Source: Bacillota bacterium | GTDB lineage: Bacteria > Bacillota > Clostridia > Oscillospirales > QAMX01 | Direction of reading: 5' to 3' | Length of the DNA stretch: 9,835 bases | NCBI GenBank assembly: GCA_029778935.1 | Contig: JAKPBM010000034.1 | Coordinates: forward strand, 1 to 9,835 | Shown here: piece by piece, positions 1 through 6,435 of the stretch | How the letters are laid out: every line of letters starts with the position of its first letter | How positions within the stretch are numbered: position 1 is the first letter of the stretch | The notes under the pieces: model-generated | The model's input: the letters and a program-made list of their open reading frames with translations, nothing else | Database searches by the model: none | Told to the model about the DNA's origin: nothing | Program-made: the position numbers and the translations under genes

Positions 1-8
1 AGGGCGCG

Positions 9-1424
9 ATGCCGCCGAACGTCTACGCCGATTCTTTGCACCGTTTGGATGGCACGGCCGTCTTTATGGCCAACGAGGGCGGGGAAGTCAAACTCTTCCT
101 TTCCGGCGACCCGCTGGGCTTTGACGCCAAGCCTTTTCCGGGCGAGCCGGGGCTATGGGTTGCGCCCTGCGACCATGCGACAGCTTGCAAACTGAGGGAG
201 CTGTTTCCCTTTACGGCGCCGTCGCCGGTACTGTCGTACCCGCGCACCATGGGAGTCGGCGACCGGCTGGGGCTGGCCGGCCCGGGCCATCTGCGGGTGT
301 TCAAGGAGTTCGACGCCCTGCCCGTGCTGGCCCAGCAGTCCATGCGGGAGCTGAACCTGACCGGGCGCACGTATGAGGACGTGCTGGACGCGGCGACGTT
401 TGCCGTGTTCCGGGAAAACTTCACCCTGGGATTTGGCGCCGACGGCGACCACCTGAAAACGAAACAGGACGTGGCCTACGCCCTTGGCCTGGGCTTTACG
501 ATGATCACGCTGGACTGCTCCGAGCACATAGACAACGGCGCGGCGTCCCTTTCCGACGAAGAGGCCCTTGCTTTGGCAGGGGAGGATGCCGCGCTGGAGG
601 AGCGGTACTTAAACCGCACGTTTACCGTCGAAGGAAACGAGCTGACCTTCACCAAAGGCGAACTGGCCCGCATCCGGCTCATTTACGGCAGGGCGATTAC
701 CTTTGCCGAGGAAGTGTTCAAAGAGTTTTTCCAAAACGGCAGGGCGGATTTCGAGCTGTCCATCGACGAAACCGCCACGCCCACGACGCCCTTACAGCAC
801 TTTTTCGTTGCCAATGAGCTTTCCTTGCGGGGCGTGCGCCCGGCGACCATGGCGCCCAGGTTTTGCGGGGAGTTTCAGAAAGGCGTCGACTACATCGGCG
901 ATGTGGCGCAGTTTGAGAGTGAGTTTGCCGTCCACTGCGCCATTGCCAGGCATTTTGGATGCAAAATCAGCGTCCATTCCGGCTCGGACAAGTTTTCCGT
1001 GTTCCCGGTTGTGGGCCGCTGCGCCCATTTGAATTTCCATGTGAAAACGGCGGGGACAAACTGGCTGGAAGCGATGGCGATTGTGGCGCGGAAAGACCCG
1101 GCTTTGTACAGGGAAGTCCACGAGTATGCCCTGGCTTCTTTTGAGGATGCGAAAAAGTTCTACCATGTGACGACGGATGTCGCCAAAATTCCGCCCGTCG
1201 CAAAGCTTTCCGACGAGGAGCTTCCGAGTCTTTTTACCCAAAACGACGCCAGGCAGCTGATTCACATCACCTACGGGCATATTCTGACGGCCAGAAGCGA
1301 CACGGGCTTTTTGTTCCGCGACCGTCTGTACGCCCTTTGGAAGCGGGAAGAGGAAGCCTACGCCGGCGCACTCTATGCCCATATTGCAAAGCACATGCGC
1401 GCGCTGGGGGTTCCGCTTCGTTAA
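9..1424 (+). CDS. uxaE: Tagaturonate epimerase (UxaE family)
   Basis: The 471-residue product resembles UxaE, the cytosolic enzyme that interconverts D-tagaturonate and D-fructuronate at C3. This lets galacturonate and glucuronate breakdown share one downstream route. Family recognition rests on overall pattern and length and on conserved-looking blocks: ADGDHLKT (residues 144-151), the acidic/His block LDCSEHI (168-174), SIDET (251-255) and the hallmark-like SVHSGSDKFSVFP (321-333). Which residues bind metal or substrate I infer only loosely. There is no signal peptide or membrane segment. The start is uncertain: ATG at 9 is only 8 bases inside the window, so no ribosome binding site can be judged and the reading frame stays open to the left edge. 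The gene is followed by a strong terminator, so it is probably the last gene of a hexuronate operon lying mostly upstream. The family call is more secure than the exact substrate direction. Confidence 0.85.
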   Translation: MPPNVYADSLHRLDGTAVFMANEGGEVKLFLSGDPLGFDAKPFPGEPGLWVAPCDHATACKLRELFPFTAPSPVLSYPRTMGVGDRLGLAGPGHLRVFKEFDALPVLAQQSMRELNLTGRTYEDVLDAATFAVFRENFTLGFGADGDHLKTKQDVAYALGLGFTMITLDCSEHIDNGAASLSDEEALALAGEDAALEERYLNRTFTVEGNELTFTKGELARIRLIYGRAITFAEEVFKEFFQNGRADFELSIDETATPTTPLQHFFVANELSLRGVRPATMAPRFCGEFQKGVDYIGDVAQFESEFAVHCAIARHFGCKISVHSGSDKFSVFPVVGRCAHLNFHVKTAGTNWLEAMAIVARKDPALYREVHEYALASFEDAKKFYHVTTDVAKIPPVAKLSDEELPSLFTQNDARQLIHITYGHILTARSDTGFLFRDRLYALWKREEEAYAGALYAHIAKHMRALGVPLR

Positions 1425-1449
1425 TAATTACATATTCGCGCGGAATTTT

Positions 1450-1486
1450 GCCGAAAACGGCCAGGCGGAAGGCAGCCTATTGCCTT
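1450..1486 (+). other. Two small hairpins after uxaE
   Basis: GCCG-AAAA-CGGC (1450-1461) and AAGGCA-gcctat-TGCCTT (1469-1486) can each form a short hairpin between the uxaE stop and the main terminator. The second has only a three-T tail. They may protect the mRNA 3' end or assist termination, but neither is strong alone. Confidence 0.35.
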
Positions 1487-1509
1487 TGAAATCTCTGCTG
1501 CGGAAACCG

Positions 1510-1558
1510 AACAGGCAGGCTGAACATGAAAATGTTAAGCCCGCCTGTTTATTTTATT
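1510..1558 (+). terminator. Rho-independent terminator of the uxaE unit
   Basis: A 12-base arm AACAGGCAGGCT (1510-1521) faces AGCCCGCCTGTT (1538-1549) with one A/C mismatch. The stem continues inside as AACAT/ATGTT around a GAAA tetraloop (1528-1531) and is followed by the T-rich tail TATTTTATT. Stem length, tetraloop and tail make this a convincing intrinsic terminator that separates uxaE from the lipoprotein gene. Confidence 0.9.
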
Positions 1559-1648
1559 GGGATTATATTACAACACTATTACAAAATTTAATATAATAAA
1601 AATTATTAACAATACTGAAAATAAAATTAAATAGCTTAATTATTTAAT

Positions 1649-1667
1649 AATTATTGGCAATTATTGG
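1649..1667 (+). repeat. Tandem 9-bp direct repeat, possible operator
   Basis: AATTATTGG occurs at 1649-1657 and again at 1659-1667, spaced exactly 10 bases apart, one helical turn, about 90 bases upstream of the -35 box of the lipoprotein promoter. This phasing would suit two copies of a binding protein on one DNA face. In such AT-rich sequence, chance is also a fair explanation. Confidence 0.3.
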
Positions 1668-1758
1668 ATAAATCCCTTAATTTGCGCCTTTTGCAAACAC
1701 ATGGAAACAGACTCGACAAATAGCGTCTAATAATAGAAAAAATATTCTTAAACAGGTA

Positions 1759-1787
1759 TTTACAAAAAATATTAAATATGATATTAT
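1759..1787 (+). promoter_or_regulatory. Sigma-A promoter of the lipoprotein gene
   Basis: TTTACA (1759-1764) and TATTAT (1782-1787) are separated by exactly 17 bases, each one base off the consensus hexamers. Transcription would start near 1794, giving a leader of about 38 bases before the start codon. Confidence 0.75.
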
Positions 1788-1817
1788 AAACGCGAAGTTC
1801 GTCTTCAATAAAAACAT

Positions 1818-1823
1818 AGGAGG
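1818..1823 (+). promoter_or_regulatory. Ribosome binding site fixing a GTG start
   Basis: A perfect AGGAGG lies 8 bases before GTG at 1832. It selects this GTG as the start, which gives a product beginning with the KKHVR positive region of a lipoprotein signal peptide. Confidence 0.9.
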
Positions 1824-1831
1824 AAGATTTT

Positions 1832-3250
1832 GTGAAGAAGCATGTCAGATTGATCGCACTGCTTGTGGTTCTTCTGATGACGGTTGCGCTTTTCGCCGGC
1901 TGCGGTGGCAAGACCAATAACGGCGGCGAAGAAACCAAGGCCACCACCACGACCGCTCAGACGACGACGAAAGCGCCGGAGACCACGACCATCCGCACTT
2001 TTGGCGGGCGTACGTTCAGCATTACTGATCAGCTCTACGTCCCCAAGAAGGACGAAAACGGCAACTTCAATTCGTCCAAGGACGAAGAGTGGCAGCAGCT
2101 GTACGATGAGCTCGAAGCTCGTCTCGACATCAAGCTTGAGTATGTGCCCATCGAAGGACAAGTCATCGAAGCTCTGATCTCCGCCGGTATGTCCGGTACG
2201 AAGCTTGCTGACCTGGTTTACGCCCATCAGCGGGATTACTGGCCCGCGGCTAAGGCCAAGATCATCCTGGCTGTTGACGGCGAAGAGCTGACCAAAGCCG
2301 GCCTGAACGCTTTCGACGACTCCCGCTGGTTCGTCCCCGCCGTGGAGAACACCAAGCTGTTCGACAAGCACTGGGGCGTGCAGGTGGCTTCCAAGTTCGT
2401 AGCCGTTCCCTCCGGTTACTTTGTGACGTTCAACAAAGAGCTGGTTGCTTCCGCCGGCGACTACGATCTGTACCAGCTGACCCGCGACAAGAAGTGGACC
2501 TGGGACGTTTACCGTGAAATTGCCCTGAAGACCACGAAGGACACTGACGGCGACGGCGTCAACGACATCTGGGGCACCGGCGCTACCGCCTGGGGTAACG
2601 AAGCGATTTCCAACGGCGTGCAGTTCATCGGCCAGGACTCCACCGGCAAGTGGGTCTGCACCATCAATACCCCCGAAGGCATCCGCGCGCTGCAGTTCCT
2701 GTATGACATTAACTTTGGCGACGGCACCCGTTTGGACGAAAGCTCCAGAGTCTGCCGTCAGGCTTTTGCCGATGGCAAGATTACCTTCAACTGGGCGCAG
2801 ATGGGTCACATCAACGGCCCTGGCCAGGTGATCTACGAATCCTCGCATGACTACGGCATCGTTCCCATGCCGCTCGGCCCCGATGCGAACGAATACGTCG
2901 CTATGAACGACAACAACAATATGCTGGTTATCCAGGCCGCGGCTTCCAGTGAGCTGGACGAAATCGTTGCCATCATGAACGAGTGGGCGCTGATTGTCAA
3001 CGATACCGAAAACTTCCTCGACGTTCTCGACGACGGCCGCTGCCGCACCGAAGAGGACAAAGAGATGATGGTCAAGTACATCCTGCCGAACTTCAAGCTG
3101 AACTATGCCAAGATGAACGATGAGATCTGGGATGCTGTTGACGAAGGCATCATCTCCGGCGTCAGCTACAACGGTCTGACCCCGACCGCTGCTATCGAGC
3201 AGTTTGAGCCGGTTGTCAACGCCGCCCTTGAATCGTTCTTCGGCAGCTAA
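1832..3250 (+). CDS. ABC-type sugar-binding lipoprotein (solute-binding protein family 1)
   Basis: The 472-residue product is an extracellular solute-binding protein anchored to the membrane by lipid. A positive N-terminus (KKH) and hydrophobic stretch (residues 7-22) lead to the lipobox FAGC with Cys24. A Thr-rich spacer follows (about 36-55), then the binding fold from about residue 60 to 472. The acidic loop DTDGDGVNDIWG (237-248) looks like the calcium-type loop seen in many clostridial sugar-binding proteins. The ligand is not readable; an oligosaccharide is likely. The gene stands alone between its own promoter and terminator. No permease or ATPase gene is in the window, so its partners must be elsewhere. 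The perfect ribosome binding site and many C-ending codons suggest high expression. Nearby uxaE and GH4 genes hint at plant or cell-wall sugars, but this link is inference. Confidence 0.88.
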   Translation: MKKHVRLIALLVVLLMTVALFAGCGGKTNNGGEETKATTTTAQTTTKAPETTTIRTFGGRTFSITDQLYVPKKDENGNFNSSKDEEWQQLYDELEARLDIKLEYVPIEGQVIEALISAGMSGTKLADLVYAHQRDYWPAAKAKIILAVDGEELTKAGLNAFDDSRWFVPAVENTKLFDKHWGVQVASKFVAVPSGYFVTFNKELVASAGDYDLYQLTRDKKWTWDVYREIALKTTKDTDGDGVNDIWGTGATAWGNEAISNGVQFIGQDSTGKWVCTINTPEGIRALQFLYDINFGDGTRLDESSRVCRQAFADGKITFNWAQMGHINGPGQVIYESSHDYGIVPMPLGPDANEYVAMNDNNNMLVIQAAASSELDEIVAIMNEWALIVNDTENFLDVLDDGRCRTEEDKEMMVKYILPNFKLNYAKMNDEIWDAVDEGIISGVSYNGLTPTAAIEQFEPVVNAALESFFGS

Positions 3251-3290
3251 GCCTTACCCAAACAACCAATTCAAGTAAGACGAACTGTTT

Positions 3291-3321
3291 AAGACTGCGG
3301 TGTTAACCGCAGTCTTTTTTT
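3291..3321 (+). terminator. Rho-independent terminator of the lipoprotein gene
   Basis: AAGACTGCGGT (3291-3301) pairs perfectly with ACCGCAGTCTT (3306-3316) around the loop GTTA. The T-run 3315-3321 follows directly. It is a textbook terminator 40 bases after the stop codon. Confidence 0.95.
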
Positions 3322-3341
3322 ATACTTTTTTATAGTTTTTT
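3315..3341 (+). other. Three phased T-tracts (predicted curved DNA)
   Basis: Runs of 7, 6 and 6 T begin at 3315, 3326 and 3336, so they recur every 10-11 bases and fall on one DNA face. Phased A/T-tracts are known to bend DNA. They lie roughly 50-70 bases upstream of the hpf -35 region and also extend the T-rich tail of the terminator. Confidence 0.55.
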
Positions 3342-3385
3342 CATAATATTTCCCGTCTAAAGAGAGAAAATATTTAAAGAAATAC

Positions 3386-3414
3386 TGGTAATTTTACGTG
3401 GGATATGGTAAAAT
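3386..3414 (+). promoter_or_regulatory. Probable extended -10 promoter of hpf
   Basis: TAAAAT (3409-3414) is preceded by TG one base away (3406-3407), the extended -10 pattern. At 17 bases upstream, the -35 position holds only TGGTAA (3386-3391), three matches of six. A weak -35 with an extended -10 is workable. An alternative sigma factor, common for hibernation factors, cannot be excluded. The leader would be about 50 bases. Confidence 0.55.
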
Positions 3415-3424
3415 GATTACAGAG

Positions 3425-3464
3425 CTGGGATAGTCTCCCGGCAACGGCCGAAAAGAAAGGGAGA
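3425..3464 (+). promoter_or_regulatory. hpf leader with alternative pairing of the Shine-Dalgarno
   Basis: CTGGGA (3425-3430) can pair with TCCCGG (3436-3441), including one G-T pair, around a 5-base loop. The overlapping TCTCCC (3434-3439) is instead a perfect complement of GGGAGA (3459-3464), which contains the ribosome binding site. A further CGGC/GCCG hairpin (3439-3442 with 3447-3450) could stack in between. The two folds exclude each other. A regulatory role is inference. Confidence 0.35.
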
Positions 3465-3470
3465 TGAGCT

Positions 3471-3995
3471 ATGAAGCTAAACATCGACAAACGCAAAAGC
3501 GAAATTTCCGAAGCGACTGCTCTTGCGGTACAGACCAAAATCAACAGGCTCGATCGCTTTTTCGAAGACAATGCGGAGGCCGAAGTTAAGTTTACTGACT
3601 TACGCGGAAGGACGGAGGCGGAAATCACCGTCCGCAGCGGCAGCCTGGTTTTCCGTGCCGAGGACCGCAGCGGAGATGCTCTGACTTCCCTTGACAATGC
3701 CATAGACTCTATCGTACAGCAGATGCGCAAGCACAAATCCCGTCTGGAAAAGCGCCTGAGAGACGGCGCCTTTGAGCGTGCCGTGCAGGAAATGCCCGAG
3801 GAAGGGGATACCCGTTTCGAGCTAACGCGCCGGAAGCGCTTTGCCTTAAAGCCGATGACCGAAGAAGAAGCGATTCTGCAGATGGAGCTGTTAAACCACA
3901 AATTCTACCTGTTCAAGAACGCAGACGAGGGCAACAAAGTGTGCGTCGTGTATTCCCGCGAAGACGGCGGATACGGCGTTCTCATTGCGGAGTAA
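3471..3995 (+). CDS. hpf: Ribosome hibernation promoting factor, long form
   Basis: The 174-residue protein is a cytosolic long-form HPF, which dimerises inactive 70S ribosomes into 100S particles in starvation or stationary phase. The N-terminal RaiA/HPF domain spans about residues 1-95 and is followed by a charged linker (about 96-117). The C-terminal dimerisation domain runs from 118 to 174, with the typical run RKRFALKPMTEEEAILQMEL (121-140) and the ending VVYSREDGGYG (159-169). Length is normal for the long form. The N-terminus (MKLNIDKRKSEIS) differs from the common GKN/GRN-type opening of the family but keeps the fold pattern. AGGGAG 7 bases upstream sets the ATG start. It is a separate unit between a sugar-binding protein and a sugar cassette. 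It ends in a hairpin with a short T-tail, so some read-through into the next gene is possible. Confidence 0.93.
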   Translation: MKLNIDKRKSEISEATALAVQTKINRLDRFFEDNAEAEVKFTDLRGRTEAEITVRSGSLVFRAEDRSGDALTSLDNAIDSIVQQMRKHKSRLEKRLRDGAFERAVQEMPEEGDTRFELTRRKRFALKPMTEEEAILQMELLNHKFYLFKNADEGNKVCVVYSREDGGYGVLIAE

Positions 3996-4025
3996 GTGAG
4001 TTTGCCAAATTAGCAGCACTAACAA

Positions 4026-4067
4026 ACGGCGGCCGTCTGCACATTCAGCCGACGGTCGCCGTATTTT
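4026..4067 (+). terminator. Terminator or attenuator hairpin between hpf and the GH4 gene
   Basis: ACGGCGGCCGTC (4026-4037) pairs along all 12 bases with GACGGTCGCCGT (4051-4062), with one G-T pair, around a 13-base loop. The tail ATTTTC has only four T, so termination may be partial. The hairpin ends only 6 bases before the ribosome binding site GGAGG (4069-4073) of the GH4 gene, and I find no good promoter after it. It could act as a leaky terminator linking hpf and the sugar cassette. Confidence 0.7.
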
Positions 4068-4082
4068 CGGAGGAATACATAT

Positions 4083-5345
4083 ATGAGAGGAATTAACATT
4101 GCCGTAATCGGCGCCGGATCCACTTATTCGCCGGAAATTTTCGAAGGGATTATCAAGCGCAAAGATTCCCTTCAGGTGCGTAAAATTTCCTTGATGGATA
4201 TCGACCGGCAGAAACTGGACATCGTCGGCGGCCTTATCGAGCGCATGGTGCGCGCCGCCGGTTTAGACGCCCAGATTGTCAAGACCACCAACCTCGACGT
4301 GGCGCTGGAAGGCGCCCACTATGTGCTGGCGCAGATCCGTGTCGGCCGGCTGCCGGCGCGTATCCTGGACGAGCGGATCCCTCTGAAATATGACCTGATC
4401 GGCCAGGAAACCACGGGCATCGGCGGCTTCTTCAAGGCGCTGCGCACGATTCCGGAAATCCTGAACATCGCCAAGAAGATGGAACGGCTGTGCCCCGACG
4501 CGGTGCTCATCAACTTCTCCAACCCGTCGGGCCTGGTGGCGGAGGCCGTCTCCCATGAAACCTCCATCCGCATGATCGGCCTGTGCAACAACCCGGTCAA
4601 CATGTTCGCCGAGGCGAAAAAAGAGTTTGGCGACGACATCGAAATCCAGTACCTGGGATTGAACCATCTGAGCTGGATTACGGGCATTACGAAAAACGGA
4701 AAGGACCTCATGCCCGAAGCCATCGCCCGCTATGCGGAAAAGGAACCGGACATGGCGCCGTACTTAAAGTATTGCTACGGCATCCCCTGCGGATATCTGA
4801 ATTACTACTACCGCCCCCGCAAGCGTCTGGCGGAGCTGAAGAAAGACGCGGAGAACAAGACCCGCGGCGAAGTCTGCAGAGACATCGAAGACGAACTCCT
4901 GAAAATCTACGCCGACGAAGGGCTTTACACCAAGCCCGAGCAGTTAAACCACCGCGGCGGCGCGTTGTACAGCGAAGCGGCCGTTTCGCTGCTGAACGCC
5001 ATTGAAAACAACCTGAACGAAATCCACGCCATTAACGTGCAGAACCAGGGGGCGCTGCCCTGGATGGGCGACGACGACGTGGTGGAAGTCAAAGCGATCG
5101 TCAACCGGCAGAGCATTACGCCCATCCCCATCCGCGGCTTTGAGAACGACCACATCAAGGCCCTCATGCGGACGGTCAAGGCGTACGAAAAGCATGCCGC
5201 AAAGGCCGCGCTGACGGGCGACCGGGACGAAGCTATCCGCGCCATGATGATCCATCCGCTTATCGGCGACATCGACGCGGCGGTGGCCTGCTTCAACGAG
5301 ATGCTGGAAGCCCACAAGGAATATCTGCCTCAGTTTTGGCGTTAA
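4083..5345 (+). CDS. GH4 family 6-phospho-beta-glucosidase-like enzyme
   Basis: The 420-residue product belongs to glycoside hydrolase family 4, cytosolic enzymes that split phosphorylated glycosides by a redox mechanism needing NAD and a divalent metal. The NAD-binding start is VIGAGSTYSP (residues 8-17). Conserved blocks are QIRVG (84-88), IGQETTGIGG (106-115), NFSNPSG (144-150), GLCNNP (166-171, metal ligand Cys168), LNHLSW (193-198, metal ligand His195), a Tyr-rich segment (about 238-243) likely holding the catalytic base, and RGGALYSEAA (291-300). The CN-P type motif points to the 6-phospho-beta-glucosidase branch (LicH/CelF/BglT) rather than the alpha-glucosidase branch. Asn170 in the usual CNVP position is a mild variant. 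GGAGG 9 bases upstream sets the start. No PTS gene is nearby; the next gene encodes a sugar kinase that could supply the phosphorylated substrate. The exact sugar is unknown. Confidence 0.9.
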   Translation: MRGINIAVIGAGSTYSPEIFEGIIKRKDSLQVRKISLMDIDRQKLDIVGGLIERMVRAAGLDAQIVKTTNLDVALEGAHYVLAQIRVGRLPARILDERIPLKYDLIGQETTGIGGFFKALRTIPEILNIAKKMERLCPDAVLINFSNPSGLVAEAVSHETSIRMIGLCNNPVNMFAEAKKEFGDDIEIQYLGLNHLSWITGITKNGKDLMPEAIARYAEKEPDMAPYLKYCYGIPCGYLNYYYRPRKRLAELKKDAENKTRGEVCRDIEDELLKIYADEGLYTKPEQLNHRGGALYSEAAVSLLNAIENNLNEIHAINVQNQGALPWMGDDDVVEVKAIVNRQSITPIPIRGFENDHIKALMRTVKAYEKHAAKAALTGDRDEAIRAMMIHPLIGDIDAAVACFNEMLEAHKEYLPQFWR

Positions 5346-5405
5346 ATACATCACATCCGGCAACTATGGTCGGTCGGAGATACCGGGAAGGATTGATAGT
5401 CAGAT

Positions 5406-6419
5406 ATGAGCAAGTATGTTTTGGGAGTAGACGGCGGCGGTACGAAGACAGACTTTTTTGTATTTACCACGGACGGCGATTTTGTGGCCAAGGCGACAGG
5501 CCCGTCTACCAACCACGAGTCCTACCTCGGCGGATTTGAGGAAATGAAGCCGGTATTTGAGGAGATTCTGGACCGTGTGTTAAAACAGGCCAACATCCGG
5601 GCCGAAGAACTGGCCGCGTCCGTGTTTGGCATGGCCGGCATCGACGTCCCCTCCCAGAAGGAGAGAATGGAAGAATATTTAATCAGTCTGGGCATCACCA
5701 ACCATCGGGTGTTCAACGACTCGTTCCTCGGCGTAAAGGCGGCCTGCTCCAAAGGCTACGGCATCTCCTTCGTTAACGGCACGGGCAACTCGGTGGGCGG
5801 CATTGACAAGTACGGCAACTGGCTGCAGGTAGGCGGAACAGGCCCTGCCTTCGGCGACCTGGGCGGCGCCAGCGGCATGTCCTCCGCCGTCATCTGCGCG
5901 GTGTACAGCCAGTTCTACCGCTGCGGCAAGCAGACGGATATGTCCCGGCGGATGTTCAACCTGCTGGGCATCAACTCTCCGGCCCAGCTGACGGAGGCGA
6001 TTTACGACCAGTATTACACAGGCAAAGTCACCAACCGCGACATCCACAACGAGGTGTTGTACGCTGCGGCGGCCGACGGCGACTTTGTGGCCGTGGAACT
6101 GCTGAAGTCCTTCGGCGATCAGTTTGCCCATTCCATCGCCGGCTGCATCAACAACCTGCGCTTTGAGGACGACGACGAGGTGGAACTTGTCCTGATCGGC
6201 ACGGCCACCCTGCGCGCCCTGTCGCCCATTATGATGGACCACTGCGCCCGCAGGGTGTATGACCTGACCCGCAAGCGGGTGAAGATGATTCCGCTGTCCG
6301 TGCCGCCTGCGGCCGGCGCGGTGCTCTGGGCGGTTGAGCTGGCCAAAGGCCCCGCCGCCGCCAGCGCCGTCCACGACAAGGTCATTTCCACGCTGCAGTC
6401 TTTGCAGGCCGCCCTGTAA
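5406..6419 (+). CDS. BadF/BadG/BcrA/BcrD-type sugar kinase (N-acetylglucosamine kinase-like)
   Basis: The 337-residue protein has the actin-like ATPase fold of the BadF/BcrA family, which includes animal NAGK and clostridial MurK. The phosphate-1 loop is GVDGGGTKTD (residues 7-16), a likely catalytic Asp sits in FNDSFLGV (103-110, Asp104), phosphate-2 is VNGTGNSVGG (123-132), and an adenosine-type segment is LVLIGTATL (261-269). Two motifs differ from the usual pattern: GDLGG (150-154) where GDEGS is common, and GTA (265-267) where a Gly-rich GG is common. The gene lies 60 bases after the GH4 gene and 16 before the YhcH gene, in one likely operon. Its ribosome binding site (GGAAGG, 5386-5391) is 14 bases from the ATG, which is weak spacing; an in-frame TGA at 5394 rules out an earlier start. 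It probably phosphorylates a sugar or glycoside in the cytosol. Substrate is not readable. Confidence 0.82.
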   Translation: MSKYVLGVDGGGTKTDFFVFTTDGDFVAKATGPSTNHESYLGGFEEMKPVFEEILDRVLKQANIRAEELAASVFGMAGIDVPSQKERMEEYLISLGITNHRVFNDSFLGVKAACSKGYGISFVNGTGNSVGGIDKYGNWLQVGGTGPAFGDLGGASGMSSAVICAVYSQFYRCGKQTDMSRRMFNLLGINSPAQLTEAIYDQYYTGKVTNRDIHNEVLYAAAADGDFVAVELLKSFGDQFAHSIAGCINNLRFEDDDEVELVLIGTATLRALSPIMMDHCARRVYDLTRKRVKMIPLSVPPAAGAVLWAVELAKGPAAASAVHDKVISTLQSLQAAL

Positions 6420-6422
6420 CCG

Positions 6423-6429
6423 AAAGGAG
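6423..6429 (+). promoter_or_regulatory. Ribosome binding site fixing the YhcH start
   Basis: AAAGGAG lies 6 bases before ATG 6436 and 4 bases after the kinase stop codon. The reading frame also opens further upstream at 6334, inside the kinase gene, but this site and the family N-terminus (MI-D--EN) choose 6436. Confidence 0.85.
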
Positions 6430-6435
6430 TTTCCC

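Larger units (their letters stand above)
1559..1831 (+). other. AT-rich intergenic control region
   Basis: The 407-base gap between uxaE and the lipoprotein gene holds the uxaE terminator in its first third. After that comes this strongly AT-rich stretch with no credible ORF on either strand. It contains a tandem 9-base direct repeat (1649-1667), a sigma-A promoter (1759-1787) and the ribosome binding site (1818-1823). I see no RNA gene or convincing repressor palindrome in it. Confidence 0.7.

Noticed and set aside
1375..1596. Small + strand frame overlapping the uxaE end and running through the terminator
   Set aside because: It starts inside uxaE, has no ribosome binding site and reads straight across the terminator hairpin.
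1692..1708. TTGCAAACACATGGAAA as a catabolite (CcpA) cre site
   Set aside because: The central CG and the right half do not fit the palindromic cre consensus, so the match is too weak to call.
1805..2848. Long open frame of 347 codons on the - strand opposite the lipoprotein gene
   Set aside because: It lies wholly within or overlaps the well-supported lipoprotein gene and its ribosome binding site, has no family resemblance and no plausible ribosome binding site. It arises from the GC-rich third positions of the + strand gene.
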